Shown here in pieces: positions 23,113-61,223 of a stretch of 64,000 nt of DNA. Position 1 is the stretch's first letter. The number at the start of each line of letters is the position of its first letter. A program made the position numbers and the translations under genes. The notes below the pieces were generated by a model, which had not been told where the DNA came from, did not search any database, and saw only the letters and a program-made list of their open reading frames with translations. Origin of the DNA: Metellina segmentata (taxonomy: Eukaryota > Arthropoda > Arachnida > Araneae > Tetragnathidae); NCBI GenBank assembly GCA_947359465.1, contig OX375877.1:55010944-55074943 (forward strand). Direction: 5' to 3'.

Positions 23113-25281
23113 ATTCCAAATTTCGATTCCATGAATGCAGAATGGTTTAGCTAGTAGAGCAAGGGAATTCCAAAGGATCAATGCATAAAATTTAAATAAA
23201 AGTTACCAGAGAGAGAGAGTATATACAAAACATAATATAAACATTAACATTGTCAACTATAAATTTTTTGTGTTGCAATGTTTTTGTAATATTACAGAGA
23301 ACCTTTACGTTGCGATTAAATATCTTTATTTTTTCATGAACAGATTACAATACTAAATAACATCGTAAAGAATGCAAGTTACAGTTGAAGTGAGTATATA
23401 TTGAGCTTCTTCGCCTATCACATGGAGGACGGTTCAAAATAGGCTATGCGAGATTTTTAATCACATGGAATGTTTGAAACAAAATCCACGCTTATGAGCA
23501 GCTTTGTGAGCCACACAATGGTCAATGGGCCAAGAGGAGCACTTGTCTGATAATTATGATCAAAATCAGCAAGTACTATTATTTAGTGTTTTCAAAAGGG
23601 AAGACGATTTTCAGTATAATTTTTTTCTGTGACGCGAGAGCAAATTCTTTACGTTTAAATAAAATAACATGCATCTTGTTCATAGCTATTTCATTTTCAA
23701 TATTCTCAAACACAATACAGAAAGGAAACTTGATCACTTATCACTTGATTGAAATCAAGCTGATGTAAATTCACATGCCTGTTTTATGTGGTCAAACGAA
23801 GTTTATTTATGATTCAAGTGATGAAAAATTTCATTGACAAACTGGTAGCCAAGTTCTTGCCTTCAATTCAACAGGCTGTGTTTAGATTCCGTAATTGGCA
23901 TGGATGTTCGTAGTAGTTGGCAATCCATTTTAGGCCATTTCGGTCTAATTAGCTGTTGTGTAGCAAAATATGATATAGACGAAAACAAAGCAAAAATAAC
24001 TTCCAGAAGTAAAAGTAGAGACTGTAAAAATTGTGGTTTTCTCAATATTATCATTTCAATAACAGAACTTTATTTAAAAAAATTATTAACAGAAGTTAAG
24101 ATCGTTCCAACTATATCTTTAAAATTTCCTACATTTTAACATTGAGTGCATAGGAAATGCAATGTTCAAATGGAGTTATTTTTTCATAAATGTAAATGTT
24201 TCCTAGCAGTGAACACATGAATACCGAAATCTTTTCTGCTTATAAATTTAAAGAACTTGAACAATCAGAGTAAATAGGCGACTTTTTGTAGGAAAAGAAA
24301 AAAAGAATTTGAAACGTTCTGTAGTTAAAGAAATTTCAACAAAAATTTAAGTTTGTTAAAATTAATTTTTAGATAAACTTTGTACACGACATCCAACTTT
24401 TTGCCCAAAACGAGCGCGTGACTATTGAAGCAGATCGATTATGAAATTTTTGACATGGAATTATTCTTCAGAAATGAATTTATTAGTATTCTGATGATCA
24501 ATTTGTCATCCACTCCCTAAGAAAATTTCTGAGTGTATTCATTTTCGTTAAAAAAAAATCAAATATCGCAAATCAAGTTGAAATCTTTCAAAAAGTTCTA
24601 TTCTTCCCGTCAAAAAAGGGGGGATATCGAGACCCACCTCAAACAAAACTACTTTTAATAGTGGAATACAATTTTCCCTTCAATTATTCAATTCGTTTGT
24701 TGTTTTATGTGAGTACGAAGTTTGTTTGTATTTTTCATCTCACATGAGTCGAGAGTGAGAAAAATAAACAAAATTTCGAAAAGGCGGGAAAACGGAGTAA
24801 AAATTTTATCTTTCTTATACCTCCCACCCATACCTATCACCAACTTAAACTCTTCTTCCCAACAAAAAGACTACAATTTTTTGGCAAATCACAAAACAGT
24901 CGCCATTGAAGTTCATCCTTCAATTTTGCGCATGCGCAGTTTGCTAGGTCTTAAGACCCCCAACTGAGCATATAGGTCAAATGAACGGTTCTTTACTGCT
25001 GGCAGACGCAAGTATTGAAACTATTCATATAAGTTACTATCGTTGCCACAACTTAATGTTTTGAAACTGGTACCAGTGTTCGGATATATAATTGGTTAAC
25101 TAGCTTTTTTCTTATTAGAATTATTATCAGAAATACTAGAATTCTCACAAGATGAGCAAACATGATTTCTAATTAAAACGAGAATTGGTTTTTAAAACTA
25201 ATCTCATTTTGACATTATGCTGCACTAGTAAAAATAATTAAACAGCTTGAATGTACACCAATTCTAATGCTACACCTGACC
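23113..25281. other. AT-rich stretch without supported features
   Basis: No exon, RNA gene or transposon could be recognised. Several short open frames lack splice sites and homology. Confidence 0.45.
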
Positions 25282-25291
25282 AAAGTTGAGT

Positions 25292-25741
25292 TGTTGTTGC
25301 TTCTTATGCCTACACTGGCAGACCAGAGGAGTGCCAGGCCCGTCGAAGACGGCAAGAGGCGAGGGGGGTGCGCCTTCCATGTTATTGAGCCCCATTGGGA
25401 GGAAGTCCGACTTTGCTCGACATACATGACACATCCGTTTTACAGGAGGGTCCCTTTCATACATCCATTCACTCACACATATCGTAATTTAGATCCCAAT
25501 CAGAGGCCGATAACCCCCTGATCAGGTACCCCCAGAGGTATTGATTTGGTATGGGAACATGGGGGACATTGTGACCACGACCTATTTAACGCGCCCCAGT
25601 CACCATTAGTGAACACGACGGTCTTTAGCCAGGTCGAAGCGCCGATCTCGCAATCATCAGAATTGTAGGCTCCGCCGAGGACAGAACCCACAACCCTTCT
25701 GATGCGAGCCCGACGCTCTACTGACTGAGCTACCGCGGCTC
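25292..25741 (-). repeat. SINE-1 copy C
   Basis: Minus-strand copy with the same tRNA-like head (GAGCCGCGGTAGCTCAGTCA read on the minus strand, high-coordinate end) and the (AAC)n tail at its low end. The flanking duplication is AAAGTTGAGT (25282-25291 and 25744-25753). By eye it is very similar to copy B. Confidence 0.9.
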
Positions 25742-25753
25742 TTAAAGTTGAGT

Positions 25754-26811
25754 AAATGACATAACACCTGAGTGTGTTTATTCTTTTAAGAACGACTATA
25801 AATGCCGATAGCGTTAGGAGTAGATTTTAGGTTGACTCTCCAGTTCTCTGCAACAGTATCAAATACAGCTCTCTCTGCAGCTATCCTGTAAATTAACAGG
25901 TAAATATGTATACTTTTTTACAGTTACAGTTTAAATTATATTAATTAAAGATGGAAGTGTAATTGAATATTTAAATGTTAAAATCATAAATAAATTTAAA
26001 TTTCATGTAAATAAATAAAAAAATATTCTTTATATTAATTTTTAATAGCTTTCGTTTCAAGACTAATGAAAGCGATGATTCATCACACACAGGTTACATG
26101 GGAAATCACGTTGAGTTAGCTTGTTTTGAAGTGCTGCCCAATCGAATTTACTTTTTGGCGGGTTGATGAAGATTCTCGTTCAGTTGGATATTTTAACTGT
26201 TTCATTCTTTTATATCCTGTTGTGTTCAGTATTGTTCATTTGCTATGCTAAATGGTGAATTACGTTGAGATAGTTTGTTTTTAAATTTTCTTTTTGGAGG
26301 GTAGATGAAGATTCTTTTGTACAGCTGCTTATTTTACCAAAATGTTATTTCATTTGTAGTCAGTTTTATAAATGTATTGGCCTTTATGTACCAATTTGCT
26401 ATAAGTACAGAGAGACAGTTGTAATTTCAATGCCATTGGATGGCGCGATTCAATTGGCTAGTTTACACAGATTAGGTACTTATAAGAAAGGTGCAATTTG
26501 CCTTTTGTGTCCTGTTTGGAGGTAGCTTTGGTGGTGGTCGTGGTCAACAACAACTTAGGTCTCTTGTAAAGAAGCAGTATACAAATTGGAAACACACGAA
26601 AGAAACATTTAAAAAACATGAAAAATCAGAGTACCTCCGGTTTTTTTTTTGTTGAACAAGCAAAATGATTTTATTCTATGATGTCCGGAAGAATTCAAAA
26701 TGTGATTCAAGCAATTAGTAGAAAAAATAGAAAAATTGTTCCCAACAAAACCATAAAAAACTCATTGCCATAGAGGAAACATTTATTCTGTGTTGTGGTC
26801 GAGAAATCGCC
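25754..26811. other. No recognised features
   Basis: AT-rich DNA with a T-run at 26641-26651. Nothing coding is supported. Confidence 0.4.
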
Positions 26812-26819
26812 TTGAGATG

Positions 26820-27640
26820 TGACTACGAAAATGGGACTATCGGACTCACTGAGCCTATTCACAACGATGGTCATTTCAAAACTCATCGGTATCGAGCCCG
26901 TTCTGGAGATGAAGCCCTTAGAAGTCATTTGCCAACTCAGATTTCAGATAGTAGGTCTATGTACACATCGCCTTCTATTCAAAATGAAACTATTAAATTA
27001 TGTGGTAAGTCAGTGCAAGAAACTGTAATCAGGAGAATCAAAAATAAAGTAGCATGATATTTCTCAGTTTTAACGGATGAAACACAAAGCATTTCAAAAG
27101 AACAACAATTGTGTCTTTGTGTGTACGAGAACATTTAAGTGTAACCCCTATATATATCATGCGAGGCATTCGGACAGAGTTACAATCTTTCCAGACCATC
27201 TGGTCTGTTTGTTTACACCGAAAATCCTTCTCACGAGAGTTAATTAAACCAGACTCTACTTGCAGAGATGGTAGTTTGCAACAATGAATCGATTAATACA
27301 CAAGGAAAAGCACTTAGCAAAAGTCATTTAAAATCCTTACAAATTACCAATGTGCAACGAGAAATTAACAAAACAAACTTATTAATTCGGAGCAGAACCA
27401 CAGCTGTAGAAAGTTCCAAAAGAATTCAGAACGTCAGGTGTGGAACCACATGTTGCCTCCCGGAAGGCTTTAAGTAGAAACAATTCGCAACGATTTCATG
27501 ATTTCTTTGGCTTGACTGTGATAAATGTTCCGTTGAACTAAGTTTGCATGACTTAGTACCCAAAAGAATGAAGGGGAAGTATCGCATTATCCATTTGTTC
27601 GTCATCGAAATTGCCTGTGTTTATGTAAGTTTTCTTTTCA
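26820..27640 (+). pseudogene. hAT-type (DUF4371) transposase remnant
   Basis: The frame at 26870-27057 reads SGDEALRSHLPTQISDSRS, then SPSIQNETIKLCGKSVQETV, followed after a stop by FSVLTDETQSISKEQQLCLC. This matches the DUF4371 segment of hAT-like transposases, including the acidic T-D-E motif. Further degraded similarity continues to about 27640. Stops, frameshifts and lack of terminal repeats show it is a relic. Confidence 0.65.
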
Positions 27641-29199
27641 GTAATTAGGTATTTAAAACAACATTGCATTCGGATATTCAAGATACATCTTTGAAATATT
27701 TTTGTCCGCTGACGTTTGGTATTTTTAAAACTTTATGAAGCTTTTAAGGCAGACCAAAACCATTTTGCGGGCTGCATGTAAAATATATGGTGCTTTAAAT
27801 CAGGAAAATAAAATTATATAAGTTTTGTTTTATTTTCTCATCTTATATAATTGATCGATGTTTAACATGTTTTCTTTTCTTAACAACTTTTAGCTCAAAT
27901 AGTATTTGTCAATGTTTGCTCTATACAAAGGCAAAGTAAAAATAATTCTAACAGATTAAAACTGTAAAATAAAAATTTTTTTTTTTTAGAAAAACGAACA
28001 TTCCTAACAATTTTAATTGTTTTCTAGAGCTACAATTTTATCAAAGCTCACTAAATAGGGTGAAATTAAATGTACAGTCGCAAGGGGAAAAAACAAACCA
28101 CCCCTTTATTCAAGAAATTTTAACAGTAGAGAAAATTCGAAGATGACGCTTGACAGGAACCTAACGTCTTCTATAAATTCAAATTCATAAAATTGGCATA
28201 AGGGGCCGTCTTCATATTAAATTGAACATAAACTTCATAACTTTCTATTGGAGTCACTTTTTTGACACACAATTTCAAATCTATATCAAAATTTAACTTC
28301 AGATACCAAATTTCATGTCATTAAAGGTTGCTCCCCGCAAGGAAAAATCCAAAAATCTTATTATTCATTTTGTATAACCTATTTTTTAGTGATAACTAAA
28401 CACATATTTTAAAGCAATAATCAATAAAAAAATTTAGTTTTTATTTGCAAATATATTTTATATTACGATTTTAATATGATTTTCATGCCGATATACACAC
28501 TTTTTGTAAACCCTACTCCTGTCAATTTTCAATATTTTTGTATAAAATAAACTTTTACAATATCGTTATAGTACATGCAAAACACCTAGGGAGAGATTTT
28601 CTAAAATTTATTTACGAATTTTCATCTTTTTCAAAGAATCTCTCCATGTGTTTGTTAAACAGTTATTCAAGATCTAAAATATGTACGCAGTTTATTTGTA
28701 AACTTTATTTGAAACAGTTAATACTTTGAACTTTGGCAAAATTGCAACAAAAAAAAACTGATTTTCAGATAATCATTTTTTTGTACAAAATACCCCCTAC
28801 AGAGGTTCAGAAAAAAACTTACATTTTTCAAATACAATTTTTTTAGTAATTTCTATTATGATAAGACTCTTATCAAAACAAGAGTTTTTGCAATAAACTC
28901 GTTTATATATTTTTAAAGCTAGTTTTGTCCCTAATGACAAAGGAGTGATTTGAGATAATTCACTGAAAAATTATACATTTCTTGTTTAATAAACTGAAAT
29001 AAAATATTTTATTGGATCAGTACTATTTTAAAATAACACCAGCACTGTATGTAACACCTTCTTTTTTTTTCAGCTATTTTTTAGTGTAAACGAGCCATTT
29101 TTATAGTGATACCATGCGACGAAATTTAGCGGTGATTTTTTTTTTCAATGTGTTTTTTTAATAGTGTCACCAAATCAAGAGTCTATACCTTAAGTGGAT

Positions 29200-30962
29200 C
29201 CCTAGACGATCAATATTATTGTCAATGTGATTGTCAATTATGCTCATTGAAGTAACCAATTGATCGTGTAGAAGGCGATTAACAATCGATTGACGTATAT
29301 TGATGGAAATTTTGATTGACGGACATTGACGGGCGCCATTGACGCTTTGATCGTTTTATAGTCGATTGATCGTTTAAAATACGCAATTATCAATCGTTCG
29401 GGCAGTAGGGCTTCTCTGTATTCGCGATCGTTAAAGATAGAGTAAAACTTTCAACGGATTTGAAATCTGCGGAAAATTTTACACCAGATAGCTTCCTTAA
29501 ATGTAAATTTGTGTTTATAAATAAGTTTTCAATTGAAACTTTTATATTTTTGCCATAGAATTTAAGTAATACGAATGTAGGTCGGGATACAACTTTGTAT
29601 ATAGGTATATATAATTATTACTTAATTAGGAGGACTAAAAAATACTTGTTTAGAAGAAAAATATTTAATAAATTTATTTTTTGTATAAAAAACAAAACAA
29701 AATATTAAAAAAATTACTGAGTTACTAAAAAGTTATTTCGATGTCAATGGTTTCATAAAATCTAACAAATTCGTCTGACGGCACAATGCTTTCTTTTTTT
29801 ACACGCAGAATTTCTTCGTAGCAAGTTAATGATTTTTATTCCCTGCTTTGTATCTATAACGCGTTCTTTGTTTTAGTCTATGTTTTCTAAATTTTTATTC
29901 CCTTTGAATTAAGTTGAGACCTTCTATTATCTGCCCTGGCCACGCAGGTGGTCTTCGACAGACGTCCCGTTGGTTTTGAGTGCAGTTGATTTTTAACTGA
30001 TTCCCTGAAAAATCTGTTGACACAAATGGATCTGGAAATCAAATCTCTATTGTAGGGGAAAGTAGGGCACACTGAGCCGTGGGGCACATTGATTTTTTTC
30101 CTTCTTATACAAAATTTGTTGCAACAGTGCAGTAATAATAGCAATACTACATACCTCCATTGTGATTGTGTTCATGTGTGCAGAGAAATTTTGAAGAAAA
30201 TCCAGATTTGTGAAATAAGGTAAGCTTAAGTAAATTTTATGATATGCATTGGCAACCATGTAGATTATAATGTTGTATATATAACTGAAAAATCCTTTCA
30301 TTTATGTGATCACAGTTAATAAAGCTCCACAATTTAGCCTAAAATATTTGTCGTGGCTATCATCCTATTTCGCTTCAAACAGATTTATCTGTACAGAGAT
30401 GATGGGAGGCATGTTGAATTTCAAATGGTTCCATATGGTACATTGAGCCTGGATCAATGTACCACATGGAAAATATTTTCTATTGTTTATTAATTTTTGC
30501 ACCGTATTCTGTCAGTTTGCATTTTTAAGGCGTAAATTAGTAAATGAACATCTTGTATTTATGTAATATAAGAGTGTTTTTGACTTTCTGTAATCAGTTT
30601 TTTAGAACTAAAAAACTTGCTTTTTTTACTATAACTTATTTGCATCAACATAATTCCACAGTCAGCGCGTCCGAAACCTGCGAGGCAGAAAGCTAGAATG
30701 AATCTAAAATTCAAAACGAGCGTTCCTTCTGTTTTCTTAATTTTTGCATGTTCGTAGCTCTTTCTTCTGATTGCAGACAGCCAAATTCAAAGCAAGAAAA
30801 CCAAATCTGAATTTGAAACATTTTGAAACTCAAAAATAAACCACGTCACGTCCCTTTGAAAAACATTGACCGAATGAGATTGACAGATTGATTAAAACTA
30901 TATTGAAGCACCTATCAATCGAAACCGTCAATCACATTGACAATCAAATTGATCGTCTAGGG
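29200..30962. mobile_element. Non-autonomous element with CCCTAGACGATCAAT TIRs
   Basis: The termini are inverted repeats of about 35 bp: CCCTAGACGATCAAT then GTCAATGTGATTG on both ends. Inside the left end many copies of GATTGAC, CAATTGATCG and GATCGTTT occur in both orientations, as expected of subterminal transposase-binding repeats. No long coding frame is present. The CCCTAG start recalls piggyBac, but there is no adjacent TTAA on either side, so the superfamily is unresolved. Confidence 0.7.
30660..30770 (-). repeat. Dispersed repeat shared with 44530-44660
   Basis: Read on the minus strand it shares TTTTAGATTCATTCTAGCTT and TCTGCCTCGCAG with the plus strand at about 44600-44645. Unknown family. 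Confidence 0.55.
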
Positions 30963-31928
30963 AGCTCTTTACGAGCATTTAAAATGTTTGGGATAATCAT
31001 CGGTAGGATACATTATGATATAATGTTGCATAAATGGGGTTTTTAATGAAAACCGAAACCCATGGAAGTTACAGATGATAAAATGGTTGGCAGTCGATTG
31101 TGTAGTTGGAAGGTCAAATAAAAGTTAAAAAGCAGCTATTAGCAATATCCTTCGACTTTGAAATTTTGTCCATTTGTTCTTGAATATCTAATGCATCGTT
31201 TTATCTAATAAACTAAAAAACACTTTTCGAATTTTTTTCTTTCGAAATTTGGGGTTTGGGTCTCCCGTCTTACATTTTTGAAGTTGTATGTGGCAAAAAG
31301 AAGGGAGCTCCTATTGTTAAATCAGTTTCTTAGACTTTTATGCATATATTTCTAAATAATATTGCTATAACGCTGATATTTTGTACCATGGTTCTGTTAA
31401 ACAACCCAAACTAAATCCACCTAATATTTTATCATAAAAAAATGTTTTGTATGCAATAAAAAATTATTAAATTAATGTTTGAGAAATTATAAATTGGAAT
31501 CTTGCTATATTTTGATAGGATTCGATTCAGAAGGACTTCTAGTATGGCCATGCGAAATTTCAGTTCATTCCGTTAACACTAGTTTTCAGTTAACACTAGA
31601 ATTTTCTTTGTTTGTTCCAAATTTGATTTAAAAAAAAAAACGTCCCCTTATGTGTTTTTTTTTAATTTGGATTTGCAGTGGACATTAGTTCTTATTGAAT
31701 GATACCTTTGAATTTGTTCTGGTATGAATAGTTCTTGAAATAAAGGAGGTGGTTCATTTTTTCTCGATTGTATATGTTTAAAAATATAATTTTTATCCAT
31801 AACTCATAAGTTCATTTCATGATTGACTAAAGCAGAAGAAAGATGAAAGAATTAAAAAAAACTATTAAGATTTGGATATTACTATTCGACAGTTTTTTGT
31901 TGTGTGTGTCTCATTTCTTCTAATATCG

Positions 31929-32006
31929 AAATATGGGGAGTATGTGAAATGAGTATACAAAATCTAAAAAGATTTATTATACATATTTCACACGCTCCAT
32001 ATTTTT
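31929..32006. repeat. Short foldback repeat
   Basis: Arms AATATGGGGAGTATGTGAAA (from 31930) and, reversed from the other side, AATATGGAGCGTGTGAAA, are separated by about 20 bp. They form an imperfect stem of about 28 bp. Confidence 0.65.
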
Positions 32007-32201
32007 AAAATTTTGGGTTAAACTTGCATGTAAAAATGCATAATTTAATGATCTATTTTAACGAAACAAATTTTTCAACTCTCAATAAAAAGTGGAATTT
32101 AAAAAAATTTTGCAGGGCATGTATAATGATAGCCAACTACATGGACAACGAAATTCTCTTTTCAAACGTAAGTACCTTGTCTTTATTTTATGTGGTATGT
32201 A

Positions 32202-32939
32202 CACTGTATAACAAAAAATATATCGACGCACCAAGAAAGAGTTGTCCGATTGCGATAAAAATTGGTGGATGTAAAGAAAATACACAGAAAAAAACGATTC
32301 AAATTTCTGAACAATTGAATGATTTATTTCAGAGCTTGAACGTAACAAAGCGAGGAAGTCAATAAAGCGTTGGTCAACTCTTCTGGCCTGGATGCAAGAT
32401 GTCCCCCTGTGTGGCATAGACTAAAAAAATTCCCTGATGTCCTGCGGAATTTCTTGCCAAATTGTCTCCAACTGTCGGGCGAAATGGTCAACATTCCGGG
32501 ATGGTTGCAATTGCCTTCCCGTAACGTCCCATGTGTGCTTTCTGGGAGAAAGGTCAGAAGACATATAGCTGACCAAGGAAGTGTTGGGAAGGCTTGAAGA
32601 CAGTTCATAGCAACACGTGCCGTGTGCGGCCGGGCATTATTTTGTATAAAAGTAAGTTCGGGGTGTCGCAAAAGGAACGGTAACAAACCAAAGGGGTTCG
32701 GATATCAAAGGAGATGACACCCAGACCATAACGCCCTGTTGTAGGGATGTGTGGCGTGCGATAGTGAGGGCAAGATACTCAAGCTTTCCTGGACGTCTCC
32801 AGACACGTATGCGATTGTCGTCATAACACAGTTCGTAACGAGACTTGTCACAAAAGACTACACGTCCCCACTCAGCACCGCTCCCAGTTGATCTAGCCCG
32901 GCACAGCTCCTTCTTGGTGCGTCGATTTTTTTTGTTTTC

Positions 32940-32942
<3 letters not shown>
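32202..32942 (-). mobile_element. Internally deleted Tc1-like element
   Basis: The left TIR is CACTGTATAACAAAAAATAT followed by ATCGACGCACCAAGAA, and the right TIR reversed also carries AATCGACGCACCAAGAAG. The same TIR starts the element at 62824. It is only about 740 bp long. The minus strand encodes the C-terminal half of a transposase in two frames (VVFCDKSRYEL, then QNNARPHTARVAM, where the second catalytic Asp reads Asn). The N-terminal DNA-binding part is gone. Its right end sits in a TA microsatellite, which supplies TA target sites. Confidence 0.8.

Positions 32943-32943
<1 letters not shown>

Positions 32944-32998
<55 letters not shown>
32944..32998. repeat. (TA)n microsatellite
   Basis: About 54 bp of uninterrupted AT dinucleotides next to the Tc1 end. 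Confidence 0.95.
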
Positions 32999-32999
<1 letters not shown>

Positions 33000-33010
33000 A
33001 ATTTTTGAAC

Positions 33011-33945
33011 TCAAAAGTTTTACATAAAATTGATCATAAAATAACAAAATTCTTCGGGTTTTTTTATTTTAAACATTCCAAAAAAAATTTGAATTTTTAT
33101 TTTTCTGCTTTTTATGGACTCGTTGCAACGGAAGTATGGTGTTACATTTAGTTAGATTGTGTAATTGGTGTCATTTGGTGGTAATTTTTAGGCTTGCTGT
33201 TGTTGATCTCCCGGCTGCGGGTTTGATTTCGTTTTACTCCTGCTCTGTTTTGGTATTTTGTTTTGTTTTTGTTTTTCTTTCTTTTTGGTGGTGTTTGGGG
33301 AAGTGTATGAGTAATTTTTTCAGCCTAATGTTGCTCATGTGTAGAAAACACCATTTTATGTTGTCTGGGTCAGGCTCATCAGGGGGTCATCAAACTGATG
33401 ACCCCCTGGTCCACCAACATTTCTTCATTTTTAAAGACTTTTGTTGTAAAATTTTTTGGAAATTCCTGTGTTTGAAATTGGATTAATAATTTATATAAAC
33501 ACGTTCTTGAATAGAGAGAAATAGGTATATATGCTCTTTTGTTTTCCTTTGAAAGTTTCTATCTCTATTAAATATTTATCTTCACCTTTTCTTTCTTTGT
33601 TGATTCTCTCAGTCTTCAGTTGAATTATGTCTAACTTTTGCTTGACCCTTTGTCTTCGGTAGTTATCATGAACATTAATCACTTCTCTTACATCCCATTT
33701 AGGAGAGTTGGTAATGCAACATGGACATTGTTATAACTTACTTAATTCTTTGAACTTTTTATCGGAATATGCTTAAGACAAATTATCACATTTTTGTAGT
33801 ATTCTCAATGGACATTTAGTTTACTACATTGGAGTGAGCTCTTAACACTATGCTGCATAGCATTATTTCAAAAGATTTACATAACATTGATCATAAAATA
33901 ACAAAATTCTTCGGGGTTTTTTATCTTAACCATTCCAAAAAAATT
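33011..33945. repeat. Segment flanked by ~78-bp direct repeats
   Basis: 33011-33088 and 33868-33945 share TGATCATAAAATAACAAAAT, then TCTTCGGG and ATTCCAAAAAAA, as direct repeats about 857 bp apart. The segment between holds a plus-strand hydrophobic ORF (33136-33486, low complexity, not credited as a gene) and a perfect hairpin at 33380-33408. This could be a local duplication or a small element with terminal direct repeats. Confidence 0.6.
33380..33408. other. Perfect 13-bp hairpin with 3-base loop
   Basis: CAGGGGGTCATCA, AAC, TGATGACCCCCTG. It is GC-rich against an AT-rich background. Confidence 0.8.
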
Positions 33946-34185
33946 TACATAAAATAAAACGATCGATCGTATTAATATAATCTGTGATACTTGAAGAACA
34001 CAGGTAGGGAAAATTTAAATTCCATTTTAAAGAAGCAACGGTACCGTGCAAATCGATTTTATGTTTCAAAATTTGAGTTTATTTAAGCGCGCGAGTTGAA
34101 TACAAAATAAAAAAAATTTTAAATATCAAAATAGATAATTTTGAAAAATTTGCGCAATTTTTAAAATGAGTTTTTGGTAATTGAA

Positions 34186-34494
34186 TTTACGTCACACTGG
34201 AGCGACACAACTGCCAATGGGTGATGGTCCTTGATTAATCCAGAATGGAAAGATCCGAGAACAACACCTTGTAATTTTTTACTACGGTTAGAAGACGAGT
34301 CAACACCATAGTTGGCACCCCACTATCCAAACTTCCACACTACTCCAACGTGAGGACATTTGGGGCTACGACCTTTTTAACGTTCACCACCTCCCACTTA
34401 CACAAATGGCTTATGCTGGATCGGTTTTAGAATTCTCAACCATCCGGTTTCTAATCCGCGACTCTACAAACTGGGCTACCATGGCCTTACCTGG
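34186..34494 (-). repeat. SINE-2 copy
   Basis: On the minus strand it runs from a tRNA-like head (ATGGTAGCCCAGTTTGTAGA near the high end) through CCTCACGTTGGAGTAGTGTG to the tail near 34190. It is somewhat diverged from the other copies. Confidence 0.7.
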
Positions 34495-34540
34495 ATACCT
34501 TTAGGAAAAGAAAGGCCTGGGGGATACCTTTTAAAAAAGG

Positions 34541-34700
34541 CGAAATCTATATAAATAAAAATGGAGTGTTTGTTTGTAAATCGAATGCTTCGACCCATTT
34601 CAAGTAATTTATTTTTACAGATACTGTTATACAGATTCACTTAATAAAAAATTCCTATTTCGTATTCTGATCTTTTCCATCAGCTCTTGATACACAAATC
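34541..34700 (+). repeat. Head of a TCTATATAAATAAAAATG-type element
   Basis: Begins ATCTATATAAATAAAAATGG with GTTTGTTTGTAAATCG, which resembles the start of the element at 44108 (see the Helitron-like copies). Only the head is recognised. Confidence 0.35.
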
Positions 34701-35061
34701 ATCAAATGATTATGCGGTGTCTTCAACATCAGCTTAAAATATGTATATACACAGTTTAATAAGTTAATTATATCGCACACGAAATGCCTTTTATAGACTA
34801 AAAATACCTAACCCATATTCTTCCCAGCAAGTTTTGTGGTACATGTTCAATGCTTTTAAACAAAAACGTCGCAAGATATTTTGTAAATCATGTAAATATT
34901 TGTATCATATTCCATGATTCATCTTTGTAAAGGGGAACTTATGACTCAAAAGTAAGATTTAGACTCAGTAGTTCTCTCTTTCTGCACTGTTGTGCCCTAG
35001 TACCATAGTTATTTCTCTCACAGAATAGATCGAATCGATACGAATGTCTCTTTGGTTTTAG

Positions 35062-61181
<26,120 letters not shown>

Positions 61182-61223
61182 ATGTTAATTTTATTGGCAT
61201 AAGGGTTCGTCTTTTTATTTTTT

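Larger units (their letters stand above)
28075..31770. mobile_element. Old element with degenerate ~135-bp TIRs
   Basis: The left end has AACCACCCCTTTATTCAAGAA with CATAAGGGGCCGTCTT 122 bp inside. The right end, reversed, has AACCACCTCCTTTATTTCAAG with CATAAGGGGACGTTTT about 118 bp inside. The symmetric spacing of two matching blocks supports long diverged TIRs. No transposase is visible. The element at 29200-30962 lies nested within it. Confidence 0.5.

Noticed and set aside
29200..30962. Assigning the element firmly to piggyBac because of the CCCTAG start
   Set aside because: Neither flank has TTAA at the boundary, so the class is left open.
33136..33486. Plus-strand 116-residue hydrophobic ORF
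   Set aside because: Low-complexity Phe/Cys/Leu translation of T-rich DNA lying between direct repeats. No family or splice evidence.
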